From NCBI RefSeq assembly GCF_009646335.1, contig NZ_WJBU01000014.1:62001-126000 (forward strand): 64,000 nucleotides of DNA, read 5' to 3'. The notes below the pieces were generated by a model that worked only from the letters and a program-made list of their open reading frames with translations, ran no database searches and was not told where the DNA came from. Source of the stretch: Caenimonas koreensis DSM 17982. Its GTDB lineage: Bacteria > Pseudomonadota > Gammaproteobacteria > Burkholderiales > Burkholderiaceae_C. Position 1 is the first letter of the stretch, and every line of letters begins with the position of its first letter. Both the position numbers and the translations under genes were made by a program. This document shows positions 1 through 8,026 of the stretch, one piece after another.

Positions 1-240
1 CAGCTTGCCGACCGGCGAGAGCGTGTCGAGGTATTCAACGATCACGCGCGAATCGAACAGCGCTTCACCGCCTTCCATCACCAGGCACGGCACTTTGCCA
101 AGCGGATTGGAATGCGCGATGGTCGTGTCGGCAGCCCACACGTCTTCAGTGACGAATTCGTAGTCCAGCTTTTTCTCGGCCATCACGATCCGTACTTTGC
201 GCACGTACGGGCTGGTGACAGCGCCTATCAGTTTCATCAT
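1..240 (-). CDS. Glutathione S-transferase, N-terminal part (runs off the window)
   Basis: The visible 80 residues begin MMKLIGAVTSPYVRKVRIVM and continue with a thioredoxin-like fold ending in NPLGKVPCLVMEGGEALFDS, the usual GST N-domain signature (cis-Pro VPCL and the ESxxI-like DSRVI glutathione-gamma-Glu motif). The family conjugates glutathione to electrophiles or works as a cytosolic thiol reductase. The C-terminal helical domain lies outside the window. Two in-frame ATG codons (238-240 and 235-237) are adjacent, so the start is uncertain by one codon. It is divergent from purB. Confidence 0.85.
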   Translation of the reverse strand, partial: MMKLIGAVTSPYVRKVRIVMAEKKLDYEFVTEDVWAADTTIAHSNPLGKVPCLVMEGGEALFDSRVIVEYLDTLSPVGKL

Positions 241-429
241 GGATGTGCTCTTGGTGTTCGAGTTATCGCGGTCGATTCATTTTAGCGAGCGCATGTCGCA
301 CACCTTTTCGCGCGGGGCGGCATTGCGTGTAACCGCCACGATTTGGCGCATCGCGCTGCCTCGTTGTCGCACTTGAACGACAAAGAACTGTCATCCGGGC
401 GTCGAATGGGCCACGCCTACAATTCGGCC

Positions 430-1809
430 ATGTCTTTGTCCCCCATTTCCGCGCTGTCGCCCCTCGACGGCCGATACGCCGGCCGCCTCGCGCCGCTGCG
501 CCCATTGATGAGCGAGCTCGGCTACATGCACAAGCGCGTGCAAGTTGAAGTCGCCTGGTTCATTGCCTTGTCCGATGCAGGCTTTGCCGAATTCAAGCCG
601 CTGACGCCGGGTGCGCGCACTTACTTGCTCGGCATCGTGAAGAATTTCAGCGAAGCCGATGGCCTGGCCATCAAGGAAATCGAGAAGACCACCAACCACG
701 ACGTGAAGGCCGTGGAGTACTGGATCAAGTCGAAGTTCGACGCGCGGCCCGAGCTCAAGGCGGCCAGCGAGTTCGTCCATTTCGCCTGCACCAGCGAAGA
801 CATCAACAACACGAGCCATGCATTGCAGCTCAAGGGCGGGCGCGACCACGTGATCGTGCCTGCGCTCGACTCGCTCATTGCCAAGCTGCGCGAGATGGCG
901 CAGCTGTACGCTTCGGTCTCGATGCTCAGCCGAACGCATGGGCAAACCGCGAGCCCGACAACCGTCGGCAAGGAAATCGCCAACGTCGTGGTGCGCCTGG
1001 CCAATGCTCGCGAGCGCATTGCCAGCGTGAAGCTGATGGCCAAGATGAACGGCGCTGTGGGCAACTACAACGCGCACATGGCAGCCTGGCCCGACTTCGA
1101 CTGGGAGTCGTTCAGCCGCAAGGTGATCGAGACGCCCGAGCCGCTCGGCCTGGGCCTGACGTTCCAGCCCTACAGCATCCAGATCGAGCCGCACGACTAC
1201 ATGGCCGAGCTGTTCGATGCCGTGGCGCGTGCCAACACGATCCTGATCGACTGGTCGCGCGACATGTGGGGCTATATCTCGCTGGGCTACTTCAAGCAGC
1301 GCCTGCGTGAAGGCGAGATCGGCTCGTCCACGATGCCGCACAAGGTCAACCCGATTGACTTCGAAAATGCAGAAGGCAACCTGGGCCTGGCGAACGCCAT
1401 GCTGCGGCACCTGTCTGAAAAGCTGCCGATCTCGCGCTGGCAGCGTGACCTGACCGACTCCACCGTGCTGCGCAACATGGGCGTGGCGCTGGGTTACGCG
1501 GCGCTGGCTTATCACGCGATGGGTGTGGGCCTGGGCAAGCTGCAGATCAATGAAGAGGCGATTGCCGCTGACCTCGACGCATCGTGGGAAGTGCTGGCCG
1601 AGCCGATCCAGACGGTGATGCGCCGCTTCGGTGTGCAGGGCGCTTACGAGAAACTGAAAGAGGTCACGCGCGGCAAAACTGTGCGGGCCGAAGACCTGCA
1701 TGCGCTCATCCGCTCGCTGGAAATCCCGCAGGCCGAGAAAGACAGGCTGCTCGCCATGACGCCCGCCTCGTACGTCGGCAAAGCCGCCGAACTTGCCCGG
1801 CGCGCCTGA
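430..1809 (+). CDS. purB: Adenylosuccinate lyase PurB
   Basis: Predicted 459 residues, matching the 456-residue E. coli enzyme. PurB is a cytosolic fumarase-superfamily lyase that releases fumarate from SAICAR and from adenylosuccinate in purine synthesis. The N-terminus ISALSPLDGRYAGR is typical, and the superfamily signature GSSTMPHKVNPIDFENAEGN is at about residues 297-316. HxHT-like segments such as LSRTHGQTASPT are also present. The frame is open further upstream to 343, but the ATG at 430 places the conserved LSPLDGRY motif at the usual distance. It is followed closely by yaeQ and manC on the same strand, probably co-transcribed. Confidence 0.97.
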   Translation: MSLSPISALSPLDGRYAGRLAPLRPLMSELGYMHKRVQVEVAWFIALSDAGFAEFKPLTPGARTYLLGIVKNFSEADGLAIKEIEKTTNHDVKAVEYWIKSKFDARPELKAASEFVHFACTSEDINNTSHALQLKGGRDHVIVPALDSLIAKLREMAQLYASVSMLSRTHGQTASPTTVGKEIANVVVRLANARERIASVKLMAKMNGAVGNYNAHMAAWPDFDWESFSRKVIETPEPLGLGLTFQPYSIQIEPHDYMAELFDAVARANTILIDWSRDMWGYISLGYFKQRLREGEIGSSTMPHKVNPIDFENAEGNLGLANAMLRHLSEKLPISRWQRDLTDSTVLRNMGVALGYAALAYHAMGVGLGKLQINEEAIAADLDASWEVLAEPIQTVMRRFGVQGAYEKLKEVTRGKTVRAEDLHALIRSLEIPQAEKDRLLAMTPASYVGKAAELARRA

Positions 1810-1822
1810 AGGCGACCACCCC

Positions 1823-2383
1823 TTGGCACTCAAATCCACCATCTTCAAGGCGAACGTCGCAATCGCCGACATCGACCACGCTTACTACGCTGACCATGCG
1901 CTCACTCTCGCGCGCCACCCGAGCGAAACCGATGAACGCATGATGGTCCGCCTGGTGGCGCTGGCGATCAACGCGCACCGGCTGCAGAGTGAATGCAATG
2001 GAGATGCGACGCTCGGCTTCGGCGCGGGATTGTCCAACCCCGACGACCCTGATTTCTACATCCGCGACTACACAGGCCGCACGCGCGTCTGGGTCGAAGT
2101 GGGCCAGCCGGAAGAAAAGCCGATCGCCAAGGCGTGCGGCAAGGCCGATCACGTGATGGTCTATCCGTTCGCGAATGCGTCGGAGATCTGGTGGCGCGGG
2201 ATCGAGAACAAGGTCTCGCGCCTGGCGAACCTGAGCGTGTGGCGCATTCCCGCTGCAGCGTCGCAACAGCTCGCGGCATTCGCACAACGCACGATGCATT
2301 TGCAGGCCACGATCCAGGAAGGCGCGTTGACGCTCAGCGGCGAATCAGGCAGTGTCGAGCTCGAACCGCTTCGCTGGAAATAG
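1823..2383 (+). CDS. yaeQ: YaeQ family protein
   Basis: The 186-residue product matches the YaeQ family along its full length: ALKSTIFKANVAIADIDHAYY at the N-terminus, then TLARHPSETDERMMVRLVALA, VWVEVGQPEEKPIAKA and MHLQATIQEG. YaeQ has a PD-(D/E)XK nuclease-like fold and no firmly established role; it was once proposed to compensate for RfaH loss. I chose the TTG at 1823 because the next residues ALKS align with the MALK start of E. coli YaeQ. An ATG at 1793 would add ten residues and overlap purB. Confidence 0.9.
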   Translation: MALKSTIFKANVAIADIDHAYYADHALTLARHPSETDERMMVRLVALAINAHRLQSECNGDATLGFGAGLSNPDDPDFYIRDYTGRTRVWVEVGQPEEKPIAKACGKADHVMVYPFANASEIWWRGIENKVSRLANLSVWRIPAAASQQLAAFAQRTMHLQATIQEGALTLSGESGSVELEPLRWK

Positions 2384-2390
2384 AAAACCC

Positions 2391-3863
2391 ATGTCCGCTG
2401 CCCCACCGCCGATCACGCTCTGTCCCGTCATCATGGCGGGTGGAGGCGGCACCCGCTTGTGGCCCCTGTCGCGCTCGGGGCATCCCAAACAGTTCCTCTC
2501 CATTTCCGCGCCTGGCCAGACGCTGCTGCAGGAAACCCTGTCGCGCCTGCACGGGCTGGGCATGGGTGGCTGGACACTGTCGCCACCCGTGGTGGTGACC
2601 AACGAAACCTACCGCTTCCTGGTGCAGGACCAGCTCGCGTCGCTGGGCGAGAAAAACGCGGCCATCATCCTTGAGCCTGCGGCGCGCAACACGGCGCCTG
2701 CGCTCACGCTTGCGGCGCTGCAGGCCGTCGAGCAAGGCAGCGATCCGGTGATGATCGTGTGCCCTGCCGATCACGGCGTGACTGATTTGCCCGCCATGCA
2801 GCACACGCTGCGCGTGGCGGTGGCGCAAGCCGCGCAGGGCTCGGTGGTTGTGCTGGGCGTGCCCGCCGTGCGACCAGAAACGGGCTACGGTTACATCCGC
2901 TCGGAAAGCGCGGGCGGCGCGCAGGGCGTTGAGTCACCGCGCCGCGTCGCGCAGTTCGTGGAAAAGCCCGACAGCGCCACAGCCGCCACGTATGTGGCCT
3001 CGGGGGAATTCCACTGGAACAGCGGCATTTTCATTTTGAAGGCGTCGGTGTGGCTTGCCGCGCTGCAGCGCTTTCGCCCGGATATCCTGGCTGCGACCCA
3101 GGCGTCGTGGAAAGCGCGCGTCGCCGACAACGGGTTTGTGCGCCCTGGCCATGACGAGTTCGACAGCGTGCCATCGGAGTCGATCGACTACGCCGTGATG
3201 GAGCACTGCCCCGGCAGCGAGTTCGACATCCGCATGGTGCCGCTCGACGCGGGCTGGAGTGACCTGGGCGCATGGGACGCCGTGTGGGAATCGCGCGATC
3301 ACGATGCGCACGGCAATGCAGTGCAGGGCGACGCCGTGCTGCACAAGAGCAGCAACACGCTGGTGCACGCGACGAGCCGGCTGGTCACCGTGGTCGGTAT
3401 GGAGAACGTTGTCGTCGTCGAAACGCCAGATGCCGTGCTCGTGATGAACCGAACGTCGAGCCAGGATGTGAAGGATGTCGTTGCGAACCTGAATGCCGGC
3501 AAGCGTGCTGAGCCTCTGCTGCCGCGCAAGGTGCACCGGCCGTGGGGCTGGTACGACTCGGTCGATTCCGGCGCGCGGTTCCAGGTCAAGCGCATCATGG
3601 TCAAGCCGGGCGCGTCGCTCAGCCTGCAGATGCATCACCACCGCGCCGAGCACTGGATCGTCGTGTCAGGCACGGCACTTGTCACCTGTGGCGACAAGGA
3701 ATTCCTGCTGTGCGAAAACGAAAGCACGTTCATCCGCATGGGGCAAAAGCACCGGCTGGTGAACCCGGGCCATGTGCCGCTGGAAATCATCGAAGTGCAG
3801 TCGGGCGGCTACCTCGGTGAAGACGACATTGTGCGGTTCGATGACACGTACGGGCGAACCTGA
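2391..3863 (+). CDS. manC: Mannose-1-phosphate guanylyltransferase / mannose-6-phosphate isomerase (bifunctional)
   Basis: The 490-residue product has the length of bifunctional ManC/AlgA/XanB enzymes. The N-terminal nucleotidyltransferase domain (about 1-340) carries the pyrophosphorylase signature PVIMAGGGGTRLWPLSRSGH and the motif FVEKPD. The C-terminal cupin (about 365-485) has PRKVHRPWGWYDSVDSG and metal-site QMHHHRAEHWIVVSGTA, typical of type II phosphomannose isomerase. It makes GDP-mannose, the precursor that Gmd and Rmd in the glycan cluster 9-10 kb away would use. The ATG at 2391 lies 7 bp after the yaeQ stop. The symbol is by function; algA or cpsB would be synonyms. Confidence 0.93.
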   Translation: MSAAPPPITLCPVIMAGGGGTRLWPLSRSGHPKQFLSISAPGQTLLQETLSRLHGLGMGGWTLSPPVVVTNETYRFLVQDQLASLGEKNAAIILEPAARNTAPALTLAALQAVEQGSDPVMIVCPADHGVTDLPAMQHTLRVAVAQAAQGSVVVLGVPAVRPETGYGYIRSESAGGAQGVESPRRVAQFVEKPDSATAATYVASGEFHWNSGIFILKASVWLAALQRFRPDILAATQASWKARVADNGFVRPGHDEFDSVPSESIDYAVMEHCPGSEFDIRMVPLDAGWSDLGAWDAVWESRDHDAHGNAVQGDAVLHKSSNTLVHATSRLVTVVGMENVVVVETPDAVLVMNRTSSQDVKDVVANLNAGKRAEPLLPRKVHRPWGWYDSVDSGARFQVKRIMVKPGASLSLQMHHHRAEHWIVVSGTALVTCGDKEFLLCENESTFIRMGQKHRLVNPGHVPLEIIEVQSGGYLGEDDIVRFDDTYGRT

Positions 3864-3875
3864 CGCGAGGCGCTG

Positions 3876-4178
3876 CTAACGCGGCATTTCCGCGCCACAG
3901 CTCCAGCACTGCTCGAACCCGCCTTCGATCAGCTCACCGCACACACACACCCATCGCCGCTGCGGGACGTTCTGCAAGTCGTGCAGCAGAAGGCGCGCAC
4001 GTGCCTCCTGTGCGTCGTCCATCAGCCAGACTTCAGGCAGGCACTGGTCAGGCGGCAATTCGCCAGCGGCGGAACCGAGGAAGTAGCGCTGCATCGTGGC
4101 CTGGATGCCTTCGTTTCGCAAGGCATCGACCCATAGCGTCGCGATTGCAATGTTGGGAGCGCGTGCGAGCCGCTGCAT
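3876..4178 (-). CDS. DUF2007-like protein with C-terminal zinc ribbon
   Basis: The 100-residue product has an N-terminal DUF2007-like ferredoxin fold (IAIATLWVDALRNEGIQATMQRY, then PEVWLMDDAQEARARLLL). A C-terminal zinc ribbon is made of WVCVCGELIEGGFEQCWSCGAEMP, with cysteines spaced CxC and CxxC. The family is usually annotated as putative signal-transducing protein, but no biochemical function is established. Its start is two bases after the stop of the DUF3717/DUF1289 gene, so the two form an operon on the minus strand. It converges on manC with a 12-bp gap. Confidence 0.75.
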   Translation of the reverse strand: MQRLARAPNIAIATLWVDALRNEGIQATMQRYFLGSAAGELPPDQCLPEVWLMDDAQEARARLLLHDLQNVPQRRWVCVCGELIEGGFEQCWSCGAEMPR

Positions 4179-4180
4179 CG

Positions 4181-4630
4181 TCAGCGCGCGGCGGGCCTGG
4201 CTGCTGCGTCTGGCGGGGACTCAATGCCTTCGGCCGCACGCTCCGCGTAACGATTGAAGCGCCACGAGTCGGCATGCAGCGTGATGCGCCGCCAGGTGCT
4301 GCGTTTCTCGCCTGGCGACATGGCGGGCCAGAGCTGCACTTCCTCGAACGTACGCCCGCAGCCCTTGCACTGGGCATCGCCCTGGCTGGTCGAGCAGATG
4401 GCGATGCAGGGCGTGTCGGGCGTGGTGTCGTACCAGGTTTTCCACGCTGCGTAGGCGGCAGGCGGGAAGCCCTTCTCATCGGCTTCGTCCTCGTGGTAAT
4501 AAATCAGTAACGCGTACACCTCAGCCAACGCCCGCAGCTCGGGCGCGAGCGTGACGCCATCGGGCGATGGCTTTCGTTCCCGCCAGAAATTGATGGCGGC
4601 TTCGATATCGGTAATGTGAATGGCTGCCAT
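4181..4630 (-). CDS. DUF3717 / DUF1289 two-domain protein
   Basis: The 149-residue product has an N-terminal DUF3717 segment (IHITDIEAAINFWRERKPSP, about 4-70). A DUF1289 domain follows (PCIAICSTSQGDAQCKGCGR, then TFEEVQLWPAMSPGEKRSTW, about 84-125) with four conserved cysteines likely to bind a metal or Fe-S cluster. This combination is characteristic of Burkholderiales. The function is unknown. It is the upstream member of a two-gene minus-strand unit with the DUF2007-like gene. Confidence 0.8.
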   Translation of the reverse strand: MAAIHITDIEAAINFWRERKPSPDGVTLAPELRALAEVYALLIYYHEDEADEKGFPPAAYAAWKTWYDTTPDTPCIAICSTSQGDAQCKGCGRTFEEVQLWPAMSPGEKRSTWRRITLHADSWRFNRYAERAAEGIESPPDAAARPAAR

Positions 4631-4670
4631 GTGGGCGCGCAGGATAACGCAGCTTGTGATGTAATCATGG

Positions 4671-4852
4671 CACGAAGGGGAGTAGCTCCCGCTTGTTGCG
4701 CGCTAGGGAGGTGGGCCGGTCGATCTCAAAAAGAAGACCCGTGCACCGTGCGCAGCAGGTATCGGCAAGTCGTCAATACGAAGCGCAGTACTGCTTCCGG
4801 CTTGTTGGGCACAAATCCGCATACACACATGCCGAGCCAGACCTTCGACTAG
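4671..4852 (+). promoter_or_regulatory. yybP-ykoY family manganese riboswitch
   Basis: The stretch contains the conserved 5' element GGGGAGTAGC (4677-4686), the internal CGTCAATACG element (about 4774-4783) and the 3' element AGACCTTCGAC (about 4839-4849), in the order and spacing of the yybP-ykoY class. That class senses Mn2+ and typically lies in front of TerC, MntP or Alx exporters. Here it is followed at 4967 by a TerC gene. The exact ends and the pairing inside the variable arms were judged by eye. Confidence 0.85.
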
Positions 4853-4908
4853 CACCCGGAAAAGGGTTGAAGTCGAAGTGCGCATGTGATGCTCCCCACG
4901 CCATCACA
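4843..4908 (+). promoter_or_regulatory. Probable expression platform of the manganese riboswitch (alternative stems)
   Basis: CTTCGACT at 4843-4850 pairs perfectly with AGTCGAAG at 4871-4878. The left arm is part of the conserved 3' element of the aptamer, so this hairpin and the ligand-bound aptamer should be mutually exclusive. A second hairpin follows, TGTGATG (4885-4891) with CATCACA (4902-4908). A T6 run (4926-4931) and a small GGTTC/GAACC hairpin lie just before the TerC ribosome-binding region. Whether the switch acts on transcription or translation cannot be told by eye. Confidence 0.5.
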
Positions 4909-4966
4909 ACCCCTGCGACGACGAGTTTTTTCCGGGTTCAGTTCGAACCAACCTGGAGCCTTCGTC

Positions 4967-5647
4967 ATGGAATTTCTATCTGCACCCTGGTGGTCAGCAC
5001 TGCTGGCCATCATCCTCATTGATCTTGTTCTCGCGGGCGACAACGCGATTGTCATCGCCCTGGCCGCCCGAAACCTGCCTGACCATCTCAAGCGCCGCGC
5101 CATCATCTGGGGCACGGTAGGCGCCATTGGTGTTCGCGCCGTGATGACCATCGGCGTCGTCTGGCTGCTGAAGGTGCCCGGCCTGATGCTCGTCGGTGGC
5201 CTGGGCCTGGTATGGATCGCCTACCGCCTGCTCGCCGACCAGGGCAGCAATGAAGAGCACAACATCACCGCCACCACGTTCTGGGGCGCGATGCGCACCA
5301 TCGTCATCGCAGACGCGCTCATGGGCGTCGACAACGTGCTGGGCGTCGCTGGCGCGGCGCATGGTGCGCTCGACCTGGTCATCATCGGCCTGCTCATCAG
5401 CGTGCCCATCGTGGTCTTCGGCAGCAACGTGGTGCTCAAGCTCGTCGAGCGCTTCCCGGTCGTGATCCAGATCGGCGCTGGCGTCCTCGCTTTCACGGCG
5501 GCCAAGATGATCGTGTCCGAGCCGCTGCTTGCCGATGTCTTCGACGAAACGCTGCTGCGCTGGGTAACCTACGCCGTCGCCATCGTCGGTGTGCTCGCCG
5601 CCGGCGCATGGGCCAGCCGTCAGGTCCGCAATTCCGTTCCCTCCTGA
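4967..5647 (+). CDS. TerC family integral membrane protein (YjbE type), probable Mn2+ exporter
   Basis: The 226-residue product has about seven hydrophobic segments and the two TerC signatures with charged residues inside membrane helices: IDLVLAGDNAIVIALAAR (about 19-36) and IADALMGVDNVLGVAG (about 111-126). TerC proteins of this class export manganese and help metallate exported enzymes. The ATG at 4967 is preceded by the GGAG-like site TGGAGCC; an open frame from 4886 would run into the riboswitch. The riboswitch directly upstream supports a manganese role. Confidence 0.9.
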   Translation: MEFLSAPWWSALLAIILIDLVLAGDNAIVIALAARNLPDHLKRRAIIWGTVGAIGVRAVMTIGVVWLLKVPGLMLVGGLGLVWIAYRLLADQGSNEEHNITATTFWGAMRTIVIADALMGVDNVLGVAGAAHGALDLVIIGLLISVPIVVFGSNVVLKLVERFPVVIQIGAGVLAFTAAKMIVSEPLLADVFDETLLRWVTYAVAIVGVLAAGAWASRQVRNSVPS

Positions 5648-5668
5648 AACCCCCGAAAGGCACTCCTC

Positions 5669-6130
5669 ATGGACAAGATCATTGTGTACATCGATGACGC
5701 AGAGCACGCCCTGCAGCAACTCGCGCCCATGCACGAGCAGCGCGCCGGGGCGGCGCCCGATCCAACGCACTGGGTGATCGTCGCTTGTGCCCCGCGCATG
5801 ACGCGGCGCATCAGCAAATGGACGAGCTACAGCGCGCGCGAAGCATGGCGGGACCGGTGGGCCGACAAGCTGTTTGCGCTCATGGCGCCCGTATTGCGCC
5901 GGGGCGGCGACCGGGTGACCACGCAGCTGGCCCACGGCCCGCTCAAGGACCTGACGCAACGCCTGCTGACTGAGCATGGTGTCTGCCGCGTGCTCGACGC
6001 GCGACGCCCCAAATTCGGCCAGGAACTCGAAGCCGTCGTCCAGTCGCAACCCAGCGCACCGGGTGCCAAATGGGAGGTGCCCGGCGCTGTAGCCAGCATG
6101 GGCGCGATGCTGATCCTGGCCGCTGACTGA
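5669..6130 (+). CDS. Conserved hypothetical protein downstream of terC
   Basis: The 153-residue protein starts MDKIIVYIDDAEHALQQLAP and has a basic middle part (CAPRMTRRISKWTSYSAREAWRDRW) and a moderately hydrophobic C-terminus. I recognise no named domain; the N-terminal beta-strand/helix pattern is vaguely like a universal-stress or Rossmann-like fold. It lies 21 bp after terC with a good AAGGCACTCCTC-type leader, so it is probably under the same manganese riboswitch. A role in manganese homeostasis is only inferred from position. Confidence 0.6.
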   Translation: MDKIIVYIDDAEHALQQLAPMHEQRAGAAPDPTHWVIVACAPRMTRRISKWTSYSAREAWRDRWADKLFALMAPVLRRGGDRVTTQLAHGPLKDLTQRLLTEHGVCRVLDARRPKFGQELEAVVQSQPSAPGAKWEVPGAVASMGAMLILAAD

Positions 6131-6169
6131 GCGCTGCAAATCGCATGCGGGCGATGCTATGCTGCCCGC

Positions 6170-6526
6170 ATGTTGAAGCTCCTCACCAAATGGCTGCTCA
6201 GCGCGGCCGCGTTGCTGCTCGTGGCCTACGTCTATAGCGGGGTGCAGGTCACGAGTTTTGGTTCAGCCCTGCTGGCCGCATTCGTGATCGGCCTGCTCAA
6301 CACGGTGCTGCGACCGGTGCTTGTGGTCCTGACGCTGCCTGTCACCGTCGTCACGCTCGGCCTTTTCCTGTTCGTGATCAATGCCCTGATGTTCTGGGCG
6401 GCATCCGGTTTGCTGGCCGGCTTCCAGGTATCAGGCTTCGTCGCTGCGCTGATCGGCTCGCTGATCTATTCGGTGATCGGCATCGTGATCGAGTCAGCGC
6501 TCGAGAGCCTGTTCTCGAAGAAGTGA
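6170..6526 (+). CDS. Small membrane protein of the phage-holin 4_2 family (PF04020-like)
   Basis: The 118-residue protein has four hydrophobic helices. The pattern LLAAFVIGLLNTVLRPVLVV, then LPVTVVTLGLFLFVINALMF, is the hallmark of the family found widely in bacterial chromosomes outside prophages. The cellular role is unknown. Its last 33 bp overlap the end of the convergent bepA-like gene, so the two 3' ends share sequence. No prophage genes are nearby. Confidence 0.8.
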   Translation: MLKLLTKWLLSAAALLLVAYVYSGVQVTSFGSALLAAFVIGLLNTVLRPVLVVLTLPVTVVTLGLFLFVINALMFWAASGLLAGFQVSGFVAALIGSLIYSVIGIVIESALESLFSKK

Positions 6527-8026
6527 ATCGACGGCCCGCGCGCGGCTGTCGATGATCGACGCCTCGATGTGGTCCGCGTTGCCTTTGCGCACGAGGTCCT
6601 GCGCGGCGCGGAACCTGTCCATCGCCGCCTGGTAATCGAGCTGCGCCACGCGCGCCTCCGCATCTGCGCGGATCGCCCGCAGCGTGAGGCCTTGCGCCGA
6701 ATACGCCGATGACAGCAGCAGCCACGCCTGCGCATCGCGCGGCGACACCGCCACCTGCGTCTGCAACAGCTGCGCTGCGTCCGCCGCCCGGCCCGACTTG
6801 ATCTGCGCCTGCGCCATATAGATCAGCTCGGGGCGCGTTTTTGCGGCCTTGTCGATCACCTGCACCGCCTGCGCCAGGTCACCTTCCTGGAACGCGATTT
6901 CTGACGCCAGCAGCGACACCTGCCGCGCGGCGGGTGCGTCGCCTGCGACCAGCGGGCCCAGCCGCGCCAGCGCCGCATGCGCTTGCGGAAAATCCCGCAA
7001 TTTCGCATGCGCGAGTGCCGCCGAATAGAGCGAGCCGGCCTGTCGCGCACGCCCCAGGCTGTTGAACGAGCCCGACCCTGGCTCGCTCACATAGCCACGC
7101 AGCACATCGACGCCGGGGTTGGACAACACGCGCGCGCGGCCCATCATCATGGTGTGCACCAGGTCAGGCGGCGGCGCCGGGCGCGGCGCGCCGAGCTGCA
7201 GCCGTGACTGCGCCTCGGCAATACGCTCGGTCGTCATCGGGTGGGTGCGCAGGTACGGGAAGTTGCCGCTGTCCGACAGGCGCGAAGCTGCCTGGAGCTT
7301 TTCGAACATGCCGACGAAGCCTTGCGGCTCGAACCCTGCCTGCGTCAGCACACCGTAGCCCACGCGATCGGCTTCGCGCTCCATGTCACGCGAAAAATTC
7401 AGCGAGTTCTGTGTCGCCAGCGCCTGCCCGCCGATGAGCAGGGCATTGCCGGCGTCGGCGCTCTTGCTCATGGCGATCGCGCCAAGAATCATCGCGGCGA
7501 GCATCAGTGGCGCCTGCTTGGCCTCCTGCGCCATCAGGCGCGAGATATGCCGCTGCGTCACGTGGCTGAGCTCATGCGCCAGCACCGAGGCCAGCTCATC
7601 GCGCGTGGCCGTCACGCTGATCAGGCCCAGATGCAAGCCCAGCCAGCCACCGGGCAGCGCAAAGGCGTTGATCGTGCGGTCCTTGCCCAGCAGCACTTCC
7701 CACGCAAACCGCTCGTCCATCTCTGGCGTGAGTTCGCCGCGCTGGCGTGCTGCGGCGAGCAGCCGCTTCCAGATGTCGAGCACATATTCGTCGAGCACCG
7801 GATCTTCGATGTAGTCCGGGTCACGGAAGAGCTCGCGCGCAATCTTCTGGCCCATCTTGCGCTCGGCGCTCGTGTTCATGTCGCCGGAATCGCCCAGTGA
7901 AGGCAGCTGCGCTGCCGCCACGAGCGGCAGCACCGCACCGGCCACCGACAACACGAGCAATGCTGGACGCAAGCGCCCCAGACAGCGCGCCAGCTGGCGC
8001 GAGAGGAGCGTGAGGGTTGCGTTCAA
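6494..8026 (-). CDS. bepA: Periplasmic M48 metalloprotease with TPR domain, BepA-like
   Basis: The 510-residue protein has an N-terminal signal sequence (hydrophobic stretch ALLVLSVAGAVLPLVAAAQ). The M48 domain carries the zinc motif HELSH (about residue 150) and the third zinc ligand region MEREADRVGYGVL. TPR-like repeats follow from about 330 to the C-terminus. This is the architecture of BepA (YfgC), a chaperone-protease that assists LptD and other outer-membrane beta-barrel proteins. The start is a TTG at 8024-8026 whose last bases overlap the tfpX stop (TTGA), implying translational coupling. The nearest ATG would remove the signal peptide. Confidence 0.88.
   Translation of the reverse strand: MNATLTLLSRQLARCLGRLRPALLVLSVAGAVLPLVAAAQLPSLGDSGDMNTSAERKMGQKIARELFRDPDYIEDPVLDEYVLDIWKRLLAAARQRGELTPEMDERFAWEVLLGKDRTINAFALPGGWLGLHLGLISVTATRDELASVLAHELSHVTQRHISRLMAQEAKQAPLMLAAMILGAIAMSKSADAGNALLIGGQALATQNSLNFSRDMEREADRVGYGVLTQAGFEPQGFVGMFEKLQAASRLSDSGNFPYLRTHPMTTERIAEAQSRLQLGAPRPAPPPDLVHTMMMGRARVLSNPGVDVLRGYVSEPGSGSFNSLGRARQAGSLYSAALAHAKLRDFPQAHAALARLGPLVAGDAPAARQVSLLASEIAFQEGDLAQAVQVIDKAAKTRPELIYMAQAQIKSGRAADAAQLLQTQVAVSPRDAQAWLLLSSAYSAQGLTLRAIRADAEARVAQLDYQAAMDRFRAAQDLVRKGNADHIEASIIDSRARAVDSLLREQALER

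Noticed and set aside
391-1872. Long open frame (493 codons) on the minus strand opposite purB
   Set aside because: It is the mirror of a conserved gene in GC-rich DNA; its translation is His/Arg-rich without family features, and purB is certain.
6170-6526. Prophage holin gene
   Set aside because: The family name comes from distant phage relatives; no other phage genes are present and the family is common in normal chromosomes.
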